Positions 43,669-53,570 of a DNA stretch of 64,000 nt are shown here, one piece after another; within the stretch, counting starts at the first letter, position 1, and each line of letters begins with the position of its first letter. The position numbers were made by a program, and so were the translations under genes. The notes beneath the pieces were generated by a model. It did not search any database. It saw only the letters and a program-made list of their open reading frames with translations, and had not been told where the DNA came from. The DNA comes from Agrostemma githago (taxonomy: Eukaryota > Streptophyta > Magnoliopsida > Caryophyllales > Caryophyllaceae). The stretch lies in contig OY288254.1 of NCBI GenBank assembly GCA_958450325.1, forward strand, positions 35,969,577 to 36,033,576, given 5' to 3'.

Positions 43669-44731
43669 GGGTTATTTCATAGCAATAATACTGACTATTG
43701 GGCGTATTCCAGTAATAATAAAAATTACAGTTAATCCTAGAATAATACAGCGAATTGGAGTATTCTAATGAGAATGGTACAGCTTCATTTGTTACCTACA
43801 ACAGCAGGTAATCTTCCTGAAAAACAACCGGCAACTTCATTCCATTAAATCCACACTCACCCTCCTCCTTCTTTACCCTCTTTCTCCATCTCTCTCACAC
43901 TTAAATCCAGGTCTTCAATGGTAACTTGCAAAAAAAATTAAAAAAAGTGTTCATTTCCATTGAATCTAATAATGGGCTCTCCAACAAATGCAAGCTCTTC
44001 AAATTTTTGGAGTTCAAAATTGTCGAATGAAGTTTTGTCAGCTTCTTCGACCACAGTAAACCAACCCAACTCATCCGGGTCAACTGAGATTGTCCTAGTT
44101 TGCTTAACAGTGTAACAAATCTGAATCTTTCCTAACAAATATACCCCAAATAAGAACTTCACGGTCACACTACTCCAAGGGTCAACCTACACAATATGTC
44201 AGGTAAGTGAATGAAAAATATTAATTTTACCTAACAATTTGCTTGATTCAGATTGAATTAGGTGGTTAAATGATCAAAAACCCAAAAATAACATAAACCC
44301 TAGAAATATGAATTGAATTCAGATAATCGACTAACTTACCTCTGCCATTGTCGTCGAAATACTCTAAAGCGAACGAACTTCAACCCAGCTTCTGTGAGGG
44401 TCGATTAAACCGACTTCAACTCGCAGAATTCGGAAAAAAACTAAAGAATATGCACGAATTTACTTACGAAATTGCGAACGAGATTAGAAGATTAGGGTTG
44501 GAGAGGGTGAAGTAAATGGAGAGTGAAGTGAAGTAAATGGTGATGGTGACAATTGGATTTCAAAGTAATGAAAAGTAAAAACTGAAGTAAATGACGCGCT
44601 TAAGGGGAGGTGGACCGCTGTACCATTCTCATTAGAATACTCCAACACCCTATATTATTCTGGGATTAACTGTAATTTGTATTATTACTGTAATACGCCC
44701 AATAATCAATATTATTGATATTAAATAACCC
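43669..44731. mobile_element. Mutator-like element with ~114-bp TIRs and 9-bp target duplication
   Basis: The terminal sequence GGGTTATTT...TATTGGGCGTATT(C/A)CAGTAATAAT...GAGTATTCTAATGAGAATGG is repeated inverted at both ends over about 114 bp. TAGTTTAAA flanks it exactly (43660-43668, 44732-44740). Long TIRs and a 9-bp duplication define a MULE. At 1063 bp it is non-autonomous. Confidence 0.9.
43938..44348 (-). pseudogene. mudrA-like N-terminal remnant inside the 1.06-kb MULE
   Basis: Exon 44348-44340 (MAE) ends at GAG|GTAAGT and joins 44186 (TGTGTAG|GTTGACC) in frame. It reads VDPWSSVTVKFLFGVYLLG, then TISVDPDELGWFTVVEEADK and ends NGNEHFF-stop. The VDPDELGWF-type segment resembles N-termini of plant mudrA-like transposases, so it is more likely a truncated transposase than a captured host gene, but I cannot exclude capture. 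Confidence 0.45.
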
Positions 44732-45550
44732 TAGTTTAAAAGGATACGCTAGAATTGAGGAAGGGTACACCAAAATTCAAAAGGAATACACAAAAATTCA
44801 AAAAGGGTACGCTAAAATTGTGAAAGGAGACACTAAAATGACTCCATCCATACGACTCCATCTGATAATTTTACTATGAGATCTCATACGGTAAAATTAC
44901 CATGAGACTGTCCGACAAGAGACTTACTATCCTTACGATTAAATTAAAATTCAAAAAGGATGCGCTAGAATTGAGGAAATTAAAGGTTCACCAAAAATCA
45001 AAAACTAAAATTAAAAAAGGTTACACCAAAATAAAATAAAAATACGCTAAAATTAAAAGCTAGCTTAGTCAATATACTCTTTTGGCTAAAATTCTAGTCT
45101 ATTTTGATAACACCTTTGTCCCATTTTGCGCTAACAAAACATAATTTGACATTCATTTCATTTATGAGAAAGTCCAAGTTTCAAATAAAAAAATGAGAAT
45201 GAATTGCAATCCAAGTTCCAAATTAAAAAGATTGAGGATAAAATTGAAATATATTTCCGCAATTAAATCATTTAAAAAAATTGAGAATGAAACTGAAGTT
45301 TCCGTAATTAAAACATTAAAAAAAATTGAGGATGAAATTGAAATTTGTTTCCAAAATTAAAAACAAGTACTTGTTAGACGACTTCATGAAAAAGAGGTAA
45401 GAATTTAAATGCAAGCATGAGTATTCAAACCAACAACATTATGATCAAGAATTCAATCCAAACCAACTGAGACACAATGTGATATTGATTGTATTACTTA
45501 GCTAATAATAATTAAATAGTTTGGACCTGGGCTATGAGCCTGTGATCACC

Positions 45551-45643
45551 ATAGCGCCCTACATGTATCTTTATTACTTATTTAATGGAGGTAATTAGTT
45601 CTCATGGTTCTCATTATATTAAGGGTTCTCACAAGATCCTAAA

Positions 45644-45649
<6 letters not shown>
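45551..45649 (+). repeat. 99-bp direct repeat, copy 1
   Basis: It runs from ATAGCGCCCTACATGTATC to AAGATCCTAAATCTATA. It matches 46132-46230 at all but about two positions and contains the E2 right terminus. Confidence 0.9.

Positions 45650-45737
<88 letters not shown>
45646..45737. repeat. (TA)n then (GA)n microsatellite
   Basis: (TA)~27 followed by (GA)~19, between E2 and E3. Confidence 0.95.
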
Positions 45738-45740
<3 letters not shown>

Positions 45741-46110
45741 AGGATCCCGTCCGAACCAAAACTTCGGTGCGAACCGTCCTAACCAACTAGTTACACTTTT
45801 AAGGACTCCACTTACACTTTTTAAGTTTAACTAGTTACACTTTTAGTGACCTCAGTTACACTTTTAAGGACCTTAGTTACACTTTTGAGAAAAAACAAAA
45901 AATGAGAGGGTAATGGGATCATTAAAGAATGTAATTTCTAACTACTTAAAAATTATTCAAAAATTATGGAAATAATGGGACACCAATTACTCTTATGTTT
46001 GTTTTAACCTTAAAAGTGTAATTGGGGTCCTTAAAAGTGTAACCGGAGTCTTTAAAGGTTAGTTCGGACGGTTCGTACCGAAGTAAGGTTCGGAAAACGG
46101 ATCCCGTCCC
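45738..46110. mobile_element. Foldback MITE in a (TA)n site (E3), 373 bp
   Basis: AGGATCCCGTCCGAACC...ACTTCGGTGCGAACCGTCC on the left is mirrored by GGACGGTTCGTACCGAAGT...GGATCCCGT on the right, an imperfect ~45-bp inverted repeat. (TA)n lies on both sides (to 45699, and from 46110). AGTTACACTTTTAAGGAC-type short repeats lie inside (45787-45890, 46010-46050). Confidence 0.75.
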
Positions 46111-46131
46111 TATATATATATATATATAGCT

Positions 46132-46230
46132 ATAGCGCCCTACATGTATCTTTATTACTTATTTAATGGAGATAATTAGTTCTCATGTTTCTCATTATAT
46201 TAAGGGTTCTCACAAGATCCTAAATCTATA
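46132..46230 (+). repeat. 99-bp direct repeat, copy 2
   Basis: Second copy of 45551-45649, on the far side of the microsatellite and E3. Confidence 0.9.
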
Positions 46231-46559
46231 AATGCATAAGTCCTCTTTTGAGCCTTTGGATGAGGTGAGGATGGAGGGCTGGGATATATTTAATCATAAT
46301 TAATACACTTCAAAGCAATTAACACACTCAGCATTTAATACACACTCTCTCCAACCAAATTTAATACACACTCTCTCCAACCAAATTTAATACACACTCT
46401 CTCCAACCCAGTTTAATACACTCTCTCAAACCCAATAAATATTTAACATAAATCAGAATATTTGAATGTTTTCATTTGAATTTTAGTATTTGATGTTTGG
46501 AGTTTCAAGCGGAATTTGTATTCACCATATTTGACAGTTTTGAGTTAAATATTAATTGA

Positions 46560-47120
46560 GATGAATTAAAGTTGCCAAATATAAGAACTAAAGTTACAGA
46601 AATATATGAACTGATTCGAAATAAAGTTACAAAACATGACCGGAGTTTCAATATATGATCTGAAGTTACAAAATATATGAACCGAAGTTACGTGATATAT
46701 AAACTGAAGTTACAAAAATATATGAAATGATTAGAATTGAAATTACAGAAAATGAATTGTGGTTACAATATATGATCTGAAGTTACAAAACATATGAACT
46801 GAAGTTACAAAATATGTGAAGTGAACTTACAAAAATATAAACTGAATTTACAAAAATATATGAAATGATTAGAATTGAAATTACAGAAAATGGATTGTGG
46901 TTACAATATACGATCTGAAGTTACAAAATATGTGAACTGAAGTTATAAATATATGGACTAGACTTAAAATATACGATCTGAAGTTACATGTGAACTGAAG
47001 TTACAAAATATGTGAACTGAGGTTACAAATATATGGACTGGAGTTACAATATACGATCTGAAGTTATAAAACATGTGAACTGAAGTTACAAAATATGTGA
47101 ACTGAAGTTACAATTATATA
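46560..47120. repeat. ~22-bp repeat array, GAAGTTACAAAATATGTG type
   Basis: About 20 degenerate units of CTGAAGTTACAAAATATGTGA, some enlarged to ~44 bp. A few more units lie at 47455-47550. Confidence 0.8.
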
Positions 47121-47148
47121 TAAAAAGCAACTCATTTACAAAGCTCGT

Positions 47149-47287
47149 CCGATCGGTATCAACTCCCACTTATTCGGACCACGAGGTAATAGAAAGTGAT
47201 CATGGACGTCATGTTTAGCAACAATGAACTCTTTCAACTCAGATGCCTGAAATACGTGTGATTCGTCGTTAAATTCATCCTTAACTC
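47149..47287 (-). pseudogene. ULP1-gene N-domain fragment in E4
   Basis: The minus strand reads NDESHVFQASELKEFIVAK, then HDVHDHFLLPRGP and WELIPIGRAL-stop. Copy B has YDESHIFRAS...EAFMMSK, YDVHDCLQLPLGP and KVIP at 40426-40722, a clear position-by-position match. The rest of the gene is missing. Confidence 0.75.
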
Positions 47288-48378
47288 AAACAAACAAACA
47301 AACAAACAAAACCCATAAATCAAATTCATCCCAAAACAATAGAAATTCAATCTGTAACAATTCACATAGATTCTGATGACAAAATTCAAATTGGGTAAAA
47401 CCTAAAATTAAAGAACACAATCCAATTAAAAACAACACAACAAAGACACAATTTATGATCTGAAGTTACAAAAGATATGATCTGAAGTTACAAAAGATAT
47501 GAACTGAATTTACATGATATATAAACCGAAGTTATAAAAATATATAAACTGATTAGTGACGCATACTATAGTATGAATTAAAAAGAGACAACAATTAGGC
47601 GTCTTTCTGGGTGAAATCAACCACTAAACACGAAGACATAAAACATAGATGCAATGAACAGAAACAAAAAAATCAGTAAAAACCATCAGTCACAATCAGT
47701 AAAATTTGAGATTGATTAGTAAAATTTGTGTCGCAATCAGTAAACAAGAAAAACCTCCAATTTGTAAAACCCTATCCGGAATTAAACAAAAAATTCAATT
47801 AAACACCAAATCCCCAATTAGAAAAACCCCAATTTAACAAGAATTAGAATTAAACCTGAAAACCACGACTAAACGCAAAAACTTCCAAATTGGAAAAAAC
47901 CCTAATTTCGTAAAACCCTCCGAACTCGTGAAATTAAACAGCAAATCGCCAAATGATACTAATTATAAGAAGAAAATACGCACAATCTGATTAGAGAACG
48001 AAACCTTACCTGCAAAAAGAGATAAAATCGATCGAGTGAGATACTTTAAGGAACAGAGTACTGAATGGTGAGATGAATAAGCAAGACCGTGAGTAATGGA
48101 GTGACGAAGACTGATGGAGTAAGTAATCGATTTGGTGTTATGGCGGAATATGGCTGAATATAGTTGAATATGGTGAGTAATGGCTAAATATGGTGAGTAA
48201 TGGAGTGTGAGAACAGAGTAATGAATATGGTGAGATTATTGAGGGTGGAAAAAAAAGAGGAGCTTGGGAAACGTAACCCATTTTCTTTTTATTTTCAAAT
48301 TAAATGTCAAGCAACATCTTAGCTGTCTATATTGTTTTGATCCAATGGCTGATAATAAGCCTTACGGACTTATAAGAA

Positions 48379-48406
48379 GGGAGAGGGAGAGGGAGAGGGA
48401 GAGGGA

Positions 48407-48440
<34 letters not shown>
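48379..48440. repeat. (GGGAGA)n and (GA)n microsatellite
   Basis: Purine tract, GGGAGA hexamers grading into GA dinucleotides. The following segment, ATTAGATCAGATTAAGATCAGG, resembles the termini of the TA-flanked elements. Confidence 0.9.
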
Positions 48441-48446
<6 letters not shown>

Positions 48447-48535
48447 CAATCTAAACCATTAGATCAGATTAAGATCAGGTCCGTCAGACCGCATGGTCAC
48501 CCGGTTCTTGGAACCGGGACCCAATGCTTAAAGGG

Positions 48536-48702
<167 letters not shown>

Positions 48703-48716
48703 GTGGACAATAAAAC

Positions 48717-48840
48717 CACTAGTAGTTGTAGTAGCCTAGTGGTGTCTACAGGAAACAAAACGTTCTCTTTGTTCTCGGGGTAGGGGTTAGATTCCCTGCT
48801 CAAGCAAATTCTTTTATTCTTTCCCCCTAATTTTATTTGG
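48717..48840 (+). mobile_element. tRNA-derived SINE-like element
   Basis: TAGCCTAGTGGTG (48732-48744) resembles an RNA polymerase III box A, and GGGGTTAGATTCCC (48783-48796) a box B, about 40 bases apart. A T-rich tail with a repeated TTTTATTCTTTCC word follows. It sits directly beside a (TA)n tract. Confidence 0.5.
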
Positions 48841-49346
48841 GGATCTTTTATTAATTATCTTTTATTCTTTCCTCCTAATTTTATTTGGGGATATTTTATT
48901 AATTTATATTAGCGTACGATTTTAAATCTAAAGAATCCTTGTAAGTAAATGTTGTATCATATTCCGAGATTTACGACCCATAGAAACAATTTTTTTAAAA
49001 TTACTCTAGCTAATAATTCCCTATCTATGGATCGTAACTCGTACATCTAAAATTTGGATAACTACATAATTATTATAAATAATACAGTGTAATATATGGA
49101 TCATGACACTATAATATATTTAAAAATTTGAAACTTAATTTCAATTTGAGAATCTATTTATAATACGTACGAGTATTGTTTTTCGAAATAGCTTAAAAAA
49201 CATGGGAGACGATGTTCTAAAGGGCCTCCAAAAAATATTCGACACAGGGCCACCAAATATCATTTGACGGTCCTGATTAAGATAGAACATACATCCAAAT
49301 AAGTGTTATATACACTAAAAAAACTCATTATATACGTTATTAAACT

Positions 49347-49350
<4 letters not shown>
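48841..49350. other. AT-rich stretch, no gene seen
   Basis: It contains a duplicated TCTTTTATTAATTATC/ATATTTTATTAATTTA segment and GGGCCTCCAAAAAATATTCG near 49220, perhaps the edge of an old DNA transposon. No ORF is supported. Confidence 0.4.

Positions 49351-49442
<92 letters not shown>
49351..49442. repeat. Compound (TA)n/(CA)n microsatellite
   Basis: (TA)n, (CA)4, (CATA)n, (TA)n then (CA)11. The apparent Cys/Val and Tyr/Ile ORFs here are artefacts. Confidence 0.95.
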
Positions 49443-49443
<1 letters not shown>

Positions 49444-49819
49444 TAACACACTTAAGAACTCAATATATACAGTAAAATAATCAATACATATATAAAGGAG
49501 GAACTTTTCGAGCGATGTGATTGGTCCGTTACATCAAAGCTCAATTTAGGAAAGTATCATTAATAATAAAAAAAATTAAATAGAGAATCTTTTAATTATT
49601 GCAATAATATATTTTAAAAATGAACCAACCACAATAATTATTAATAATCTATTATATTAATGTGATGATTTATAATTTTCATCTTAAAATCATTAAATTT
49701 CGTTTAACAAAAATGTTATCGTAAATAAAATTATAAAAATGAATTAATTAGATTCGTGGTAGAAAATGTTTTCATTAGAGTATAAATTTTATACTATTTG
49801 CTCGAAAAAGTGATGAATT

Positions 49820-51760
49820 ATTGCATATAAAGATAGTAAAGTTCTCCCACATCGACAAATTATAATAAGGTGATGAAATTCTATATTATAAATAATAGTA
49901 ATCATTCGTCCTTAGATATCCAAAAAAAAAATTGAGTCATAAAGAACTCTTAAGATTATAACCTTAAATAATTATCGCACATCGAAAAATTATGATGAAG
50001 TTATGGAATTCTATAATATAAACAAGGGAAATCATTGTTTTTGAATATCGACTAAAAAAATTTTGAGTCTTAAAGAAAATCTTAATAAGACTACACTCTT
50101 AAAATTGTCCCACATCAAAACAATTAATAAGATGATGATTTTATTGTGTTCTTTTGGATCTTAAAAGGGGTTCTTAAGACAGTAAATTATCCCATAAGAC
50201 TACAAACTTAAGTGACATAATCTCACATAGAAAAATTACAACAAGGTGATGAAATATATTGTAAATAAGAAATAAGAGTAATTAATTCTACAATAAGACA
50301 AAAGTAATCATTTCTCTAAATTATGACTAATCATTCGTTACTAGATATCTTTTAAAACTCAATTGAGTCTTAAAAATCTCTTAAGACTATAAACTCAATT
50401 AAAATTATTACAAGAGTTCTTAAGACTATATCTAAACTTAAGTCAAAATTATTCTATATCAAAAAATTATGAGGTGGTGAAATTTGATATTATAAATAAG
50501 ATAAATCATTCGTTCTTAGATATAAAAAAAATTGAGTCTTACATACAAAAGTACTCGAGATTATAAACTTAAGGTAAGATTATCCCACATCGAAAAATTA
50601 TAATAATGTGATCGAATTTTATTCTGTGACTAAGAGTAATTAAGACTATATAAATACGGAGTAAAAGCAATCATTTGTTTTTAGATATCAACTATAAATC
50701 TTTCGAGTCCTAAAAGAATTTTTTAAGACTATAAACTTAATTAAAATTATCGCACATCGAAGAATCATGATGAGGTAATGAAATTCTACATCATCAATAA
50801 GAGAAATTATTTGTTTTAGATATTAATCAAACATCTTTTGAATCTTATAATACTCCTCTTAAGTTGCTATAAATTGAAGTAAAAATTATCCCACATCAAA
50901 AAATTACAAAAATGTGATGAAATTCTATTATATAAATAAAAATAATCATTGTCTTTAAATATAAATCACAAATCTTTTGAGTCCTGAAAAGAGTTCTTAA
51001 AACTATAAATTTAAGTAGAATTATCATACATCGAAAAATTATGATTAGATATCATAAGAGAAATCATTTGTTTTAGATAATCATTTGTCCAAAAGTATAC
51101 TACGTAATAAGGTGATCGAATTCTAATATATAAATAAGAGTAATTATTCGTTCTTAATAACTTAGATGGAAAAACAAACTCTTTTGCGTCTTAAAAAAAT
51201 TGATAAGACCATAAGCTTAATTAAGTAAAATCTCTTAAAAAACTCTTAAGACTATAAAATTGAGTAACATTTCTCGCATTGAAAAATTATTACAAAGTCA
51301 TGAATTTCATTTTTTTGAAGGGCAGATAAGTCATGAATTTCATAGATATAAACCAAACATCTTTTTAGTTTTAAAAAAGTTCTTAGGACTATAATTAATA
51401 AAATTAAGTAAACATTTCTCTTTTGAGTCTTAGAAAAGCTCTTAAGACTATAAACGTGGGTGAATTATTATAAAGTTATGAATTTCATAATATTTGCTTG
51501 AAAAAGTAGTGAATTTATTACATATAGAAATAATAAAATTATCTCACATAGAAAAATTATATTAATGTGATATTTCTATATTATAAATAAGAATAATCAT
51601 TCGTTCTTAGATATCAACAAAAAAAAATCTTTTGATCATTAATCTTTTAAGACTATAAAATTAAGTAAAATTATTCACATCAACAAATTTTGATGAGCTG
51701 ATTAAATTCTATATAATAAATAAGAGTAATCATTCGTTCATCCCCTTTTTTTCCACTAAA
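49820..51760. repeat. Degenerate ~130-140-bp tandem array
   Basis: The anchor CCCACATCGAAAAATTAT (variants CGCACATCG, CTCACATAG) recurs about 12-14 times, near 49853, 49978, 50108, 50222, 50454, 50583, 50751, 50890, 51025, 51275, 51543 and 51673. Each is followed by GTGATGAAATTCTATA, ATAAGAGTAATCATTCGTT, TAGATATCAA and TCTTAAGACTATAAACTTAAG in the same order. Spacing is mostly 115-150 bp. It is an old, diverged satellite-like array. Confidence 0.8.
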
Positions 51761-51985
51761 AGAATAACACATCTTATGTTTTTTTCCGCCTACTTCGCAT
51801 GGGCTATTATTTGGGCCTCTCTTGGTTGGCTCATTTAGTTATTAAGGCGATTGGGCTTATCCATCATTCGTCTACTTAATTATGTACTTAACGTGATCCA
51901 TATATCAATCTGTAATTATGTCATATATTACATACATGACCGCTAATTACATACTTAACGTGATCCATATAATTATATGTCATAT
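51761..51985. other. Unassigned flank of the Ogre-like LTR
   Basis: A direct repeat TACTTAACGTGATCCATAT (about 51893 and 51952) lies here. Nothing else is recognised. Confidence 0.4.
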
Positions 51986-52740
51986 TGTAGACACCCACAT
52001 TTTGACCGCCAGGTGTCTATAGTAGTTCCCGCCAAACACCCGATGATGATCGGACGCAAACATGCTTTAATGGACTCGGATATGGGCTCGAAATCATGGA
52101 CATTTGGTTTAGGCTTATTACGGAGTACAAATCTTGCAAAACCGACCTCAAATCCAGGCCCAGTAGGTCGTTTCGATTCAAATAAGACTAATTTGGGTCG
52201 ATTCCGACACCAGGGGTAAAACCGTCTTTTAGCGACCGAGTCAAAACCCGGTCAAAAATATTCTCGAGACACGCGAGTCAGCCGTGACACCTCACGTGGC
52301 TGATTCGGTCTCCAATACCACAAAAAATCAGCTTCAAAAAATATTAAACAAATCCGTTTGAAGATAGAATTCGATCTCAAGTAGAAATTCTATCCGAAAA
52401 CCGAATCAGATGCTCGACCAAGCATTAGCTCGGCCGAAATACTCCACCAACCAGCCGAGATTCATTGCTTCTTCGCCAAGCAACGGAATTTACGTTCCTC
52501 TCGACTTCCTACATTTCCTATCCTAAGCGGTAGTTTCAGTCCGACTACTTCTCCTAGCCAAGGTCGGGAATCTCTTATATATTAAAGCAAACACCATTTG
52601 CAATGACGTGGCATCATGAGGATCCTCCATTTCGAAATAAGTCCATTTTTTTGACACAATTTTCTTTCCCTCCAGTGTGAACACGTTTGTATGAGCATCC
52701 AAAGCAGTTCCAAAGTTTACTCAAAATTTCCTCCAAAAAT

Positions 52741-52820
52741 CACGGCAACAGGAATCGAACCCGCGACCTCTAGGACCTATACCACAAGTGCAAACCACTG
52801 AACCAAGACATCAGTCATTG
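52741..52820 (-). mobile_element. tRNA-derived SINE-like head, minus strand
   Basis: Read on the minus strand, GGTTCAGTGGTTTGCA (box A-like, about 52804-52788) is followed by GGGTTCGATTCC (box B, 52762-52751). The spacing is about 35 bases. The promoter pair is good but no tRNA fold is complete, so a SINE rather than a tRNA gene. Confidence 0.6.
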
Positions 52821-53177
52821 AAGAAAATGTAGAGAAAACATATATTAATGTTTGTTATAAAAGTAAATGCAATTGTTTGTTATAAAAGTAAATGCGATAC
52901 TCAATAAATGCCTAAGTCAAACAGTCAGACGCTAATTAATTACTGTAGAACCATCTTATCTCGAAAATATGACAATCACCTCTTAAAGAAACAATTAATA
53001 CGGAGTACAACTTACTAGAGCATTGAAAATAGACATAAGACCATTAAAATTTCGACTGAAACTACCATCCACATTAACCCTCATGTGCAATTTACAACAC
53101 ATTGAATATACAACTTCAACTCTTTCGGGTTTCGATGTTTTATTTTTCCATCTTTTTTTATTCTTTAAATACTCCAA

Positions 53178-53570
53178 TTGAACATGCCACGGACATCATT
53201 GTCAACAACATTGTACCTTCAGATTTTTCTATGCTTCGTCAATATTCCCTGCAAGAAATCCGTCCAAAATTCCACTCACAAGAACATACTCCATCAACGA
53301 AATCATCTTATTAAAGTAGCTTACAGCAATACTGCATCTTCCTCGCGATGTCTTCATCCAAGATTGTCTCTATCTTCAACCAAGATTGTCTCTCTTGCCG
53401 GTTTGGAGCATGATATAAGGCTATCTCAAATGAATATCAGAGTGATTCACAAGTCAAAGTTAGATGTTACGGAACTCCTATTAATTGATGCCGAGGTAAA
53501 AAACATCACGTATTTTTCTGATCTTGCTGATAGCAATTTTATATGTAATCTGTACAACAATCTTACATAG
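53178..53570 (+). other. Unrecognised 130-codon frame inside the Helitron
   Basis: The frame begins MNMPRTSLSTTLYLQIFLCF and ends FICNLYNNLT. It has no domain I recognise and only modest complexity. It might be part of a captured gene fragment, but there is no splice or neighbouring support. Confidence 0.2.

Larger units (their letters stand above)
42597..45643. mobile_element. TA-flanked non-autonomous element (E2), about 3 kb
   Basis: The left end AAGATCCGGTGAGAACC (42599-42615) and right end GGTTCTCACAAGATCCT (45624-45640) form an imperfect inverted repeat, AAGATCCGG-/AGGATCTT-GTGAGAACC. It continues inside as ATAATGAGAAC on both sides. (TA)n flanks both ends. The interior holds GGGTACGCTAAAATTC-type repeats and two nested elements (43445-43610, 43669-44731). 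No element-encoded protein is visible. Confidence 0.65.
46231..48378. mobile_element. Non-autonomous relative of the giant element (E4)
   Basis: It is filled with a ~22-bp repeat (GAAGTTACAAAATATGTGAACT class) and keeps a fragment of the ULP1-gene N-domain (47149-47287). The ends are less clear. CATAAGTCCTCTTTTGAGCC on the left and the complement of GGCTGATAATAAGCCTTACG with GACTTATAA on the right look like a decayed inverted pair. Only a microsatellite ((GA)n) borders the right. Confidence 0.5.

Noticed and set aside
52751..52808. Possible tRNA gene on the minus strand
   Set aside because: Box A and B are present, but no cloverleaf or acceptor stem can be drawn. A SINE head fits better.
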